NCBI RefSeq assembly: GCF_900129635.1
Contig: NZ_FSRB01000002.1
Location: forward strand, 1,206,727-1,270,726
DNA: 64,000 nt
Reading direction: 5' to 3'
Origin: Singulisphaera sp. GP187
Lineage (GTDB): Bacteria; Planctomycetota; Planctomycetia; Isosphaerales; Isosphaeraceae
The notes below the pieces were generated by a model, which did no database searches, was not told the DNA's origin, and was given only the letters and a program-made list of their open reading frames with translations. The position numbers and the translations under genes are program-made. How positions within the stretch are numbered: position 1 is the stretch's first letter; each line of letters starts with the position of its first letter. Shown here in pieces: positions 63,280 through 64,000 of the stretch.

Positions 63280-63682
63280 GACCGGGTAGCTCAGTCGGTA
63301 GAGCAACGGACTTCAACAACGGAACGCCGAACGAAGCAGAAAGTAATAGGAGCCTCTCGCGGGAAGAAACCGAACCGCGAAGAGTGAATGCCGCAGTATG
63401 CTGGGACGCCCTGAGAGCTTCACCACCACAACGTCGCCGGTAACGGCAAGCGTGAAGGTCTGAAAAGGTGAAGATTGGGTAATCAGCAGGCAAGGGACCG
63501 GCGGATCGCCGGCCTCGGCCCCAGAGACTAGACGCGGCACGCCTGAGATGGCGATGGGATAGTCCAGACGCTCAACACCTGAAGAGTGCTTTTTTCCTTC
63601 AACGCGAAGGCTTCAGGGGGTCGGTGAAAGCCGATGAGGTACGTTAATCCGTTGGTCGAGGGTTCGAGCCCCTCCCCGGTCA
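63280..63682 (+). tRNA. tRNA-Lys (anticodon TTT) interrupted by a group I intron
   Basis: Exons at 63280-63313 and 63644-63682 join into a perfect 73-base tRNA: acceptor GACCGGG/CCCGGTC, D-arm GCTC/GAGC, anticodon stem ACGGA/TCCGT around CTTTTAA, T-arm GAGGG-TTCGAGC-CCCTC, discriminator A. The anticodon is TTT. The break falls between positions 34 and 35. No CCA is encoded. The sequence around the anticodon matches tRNA-Lys consensus closely. Confidence 0.93.
63314..63643 (+). ncRNA. Group I self-splicing intron
   Basis: 330 bases with the expected boundaries: the 5' exon ends in T and the intron ends in G. The P7 pairing GACTA (63526-63530) with TAGTC (63560-63564) is visible in the conserved contexts AGAGACTAGACGCGG and GATAGTCCAGAC, which define the catalytic core. 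There is no open reading frame for a homing endonuclease. The intron would splice itself out using guanosine. I could not settle the P1 guide sequence by eye. Bacterial relatives sit in tRNA-Leu(UAA), tRNA-Ile(CAU) and tRNA-Arg(CCU) genes; a tRNA-Lys(UUU) host is unfamiliar to me. Confidence 0.9.
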
Positions 63683-63712
63683 CTTCAGAATCGTCTTGTT
63701 CCGTGAGACACC

Positions 63713-63758
63713 AATCATCCCAGGCTCGGAATCGAAAGGTTCCGAGCCTGGGATGATT
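63713..63758 (+). terminator. Long hairpin after the tRNA-Lys gene
   Basis: A perfect 19-base stem starting AATCATCCCAGGCTCGG with an eight-base loop, 31 bases beyond the tRNA. The stem ends in GATTGTGATT, without a T-tract. It probably ends the tRNA transcript. Beyond it, to 64000, I see no gene. Confidence 0.65.
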
Positions 63759-64000
63759 GTGATTCCGCCCTTCCCTTCCTGACGCACGGCTCACCCGACA
63801 TCGATCTCCTCAGGTTGGTTTCCTGCCCTGCCCTGCCCTCTCCTCCCGGGTCGGCACTCTGCTGATCCATTGACTTTGGTTTCGCCAAATTCCCAGGATG
63901 TCGAACTCACGGCGATGCTTTTCGTGGGCGGATCGAACAGGCCATCGGTTGAGTGAATGAATCGCCACACTCACCGCGTTAGTCGAGACTTGTGGATGCA

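Noticed and set aside
63313-63540. Short ORFs inside the tRNA-Lys intron as a possible homing endonuclease
   Set aside because: They are under 110 residues, overlap the catalytic core and lack LAGLIDADG, GIY-YIG or HNH motifs.

Overview
The window looks like a piece of a Planctomycetota chromosome, most likely from the Isosphaeraceae or a close relative. This is inferred from gene content, not from a database match. The pointers are GC-rich DNA and several families typical of the phylum: DUF1501 and DUF1549/DUF1553 proteins, a DUF1559 pseudopilin-like protein, a PVC-type c-type-cytochrome/propeller protein, sulfatases, a Ser/Thr kinase fused to WD40 repeats, and a very large secreted protein with an LEPR-XLL-type N-terminus. 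No rRNA genes, CRISPR array or phage was seen.

Layout. 0-5.2 kb: an edge-truncated ORF, three tandem hairpins with covarying stems, a CobD-like aminotransferase, a BASS-type transporter, five tRNA or tRNA-like genes and palindromic repeats. 5.3-25.8 kb: accessory genes. These include a MarR regulator with what looks like its own operator, repeated in front of a neighbouring Fe-S protein gene; a 1549-residue secreted protein; a frameshifted PVC-type cytochrome protein; two sulfatase-superfamily enzymes; and a kinase-WD40 protein. 26-35.7 kb: duplicated DGPF/YCII-domain genes, a Tat-exported dimethylformamidase-like protein, a VanZ-like protein, a sugar-isomerase-like protein, an IS4-family insertion sequence sitting inside an older palindromic repeat, and a DUF1559 protein.

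35.7-47.4 kb is a ten-gene minus-strand cluster for the cell envelope: an NAD-type isocitrate dehydrogenase, LpxK, a conserved unknown, a GT9 heptosyltransferase-like protein, a sugar epimerase/reductase, a GT39-like membrane transferase, a WaaP-like kinase, a GT4 glycosyltransferase, a sugar nucleotidyltransferase, and PlsY fused to a beta-propeller. Four-base stop/start overlaps suggest translational coupling of several pairs. It fits lipid A/core and phospholipid synthesis in an organism with an outer membrane. 47.6-52.3 kb holds an Mpo1-like protein, a TolC-family lipoprotein and a frameshifted Tat-exported aldo/keto reductase.

52.4-58.7 kb is a chaperone cluster on the minus strand: groEL (Gly-Met tail), groES, a second groEL without the tail, a strong hairpin, then dnaJ, grpE, an FmdB-like zinc ribbon and yacG. 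59-63 kb is a DUF1549/1553-DUF1501 pair ending in a clear rho-independent terminator. The most striking feature is at 63280-63682: a tRNA-Lys(UUU) gene split between anticodon positions 34 and 35 by a 330-base sequence with group I intron hallmarks.

Cross-cutting points: at least six families of inverted repeats fill the intergenic spaces, several present more than once. Two genes carry one-base losses in G/C runs, which may be sequencing error or real.
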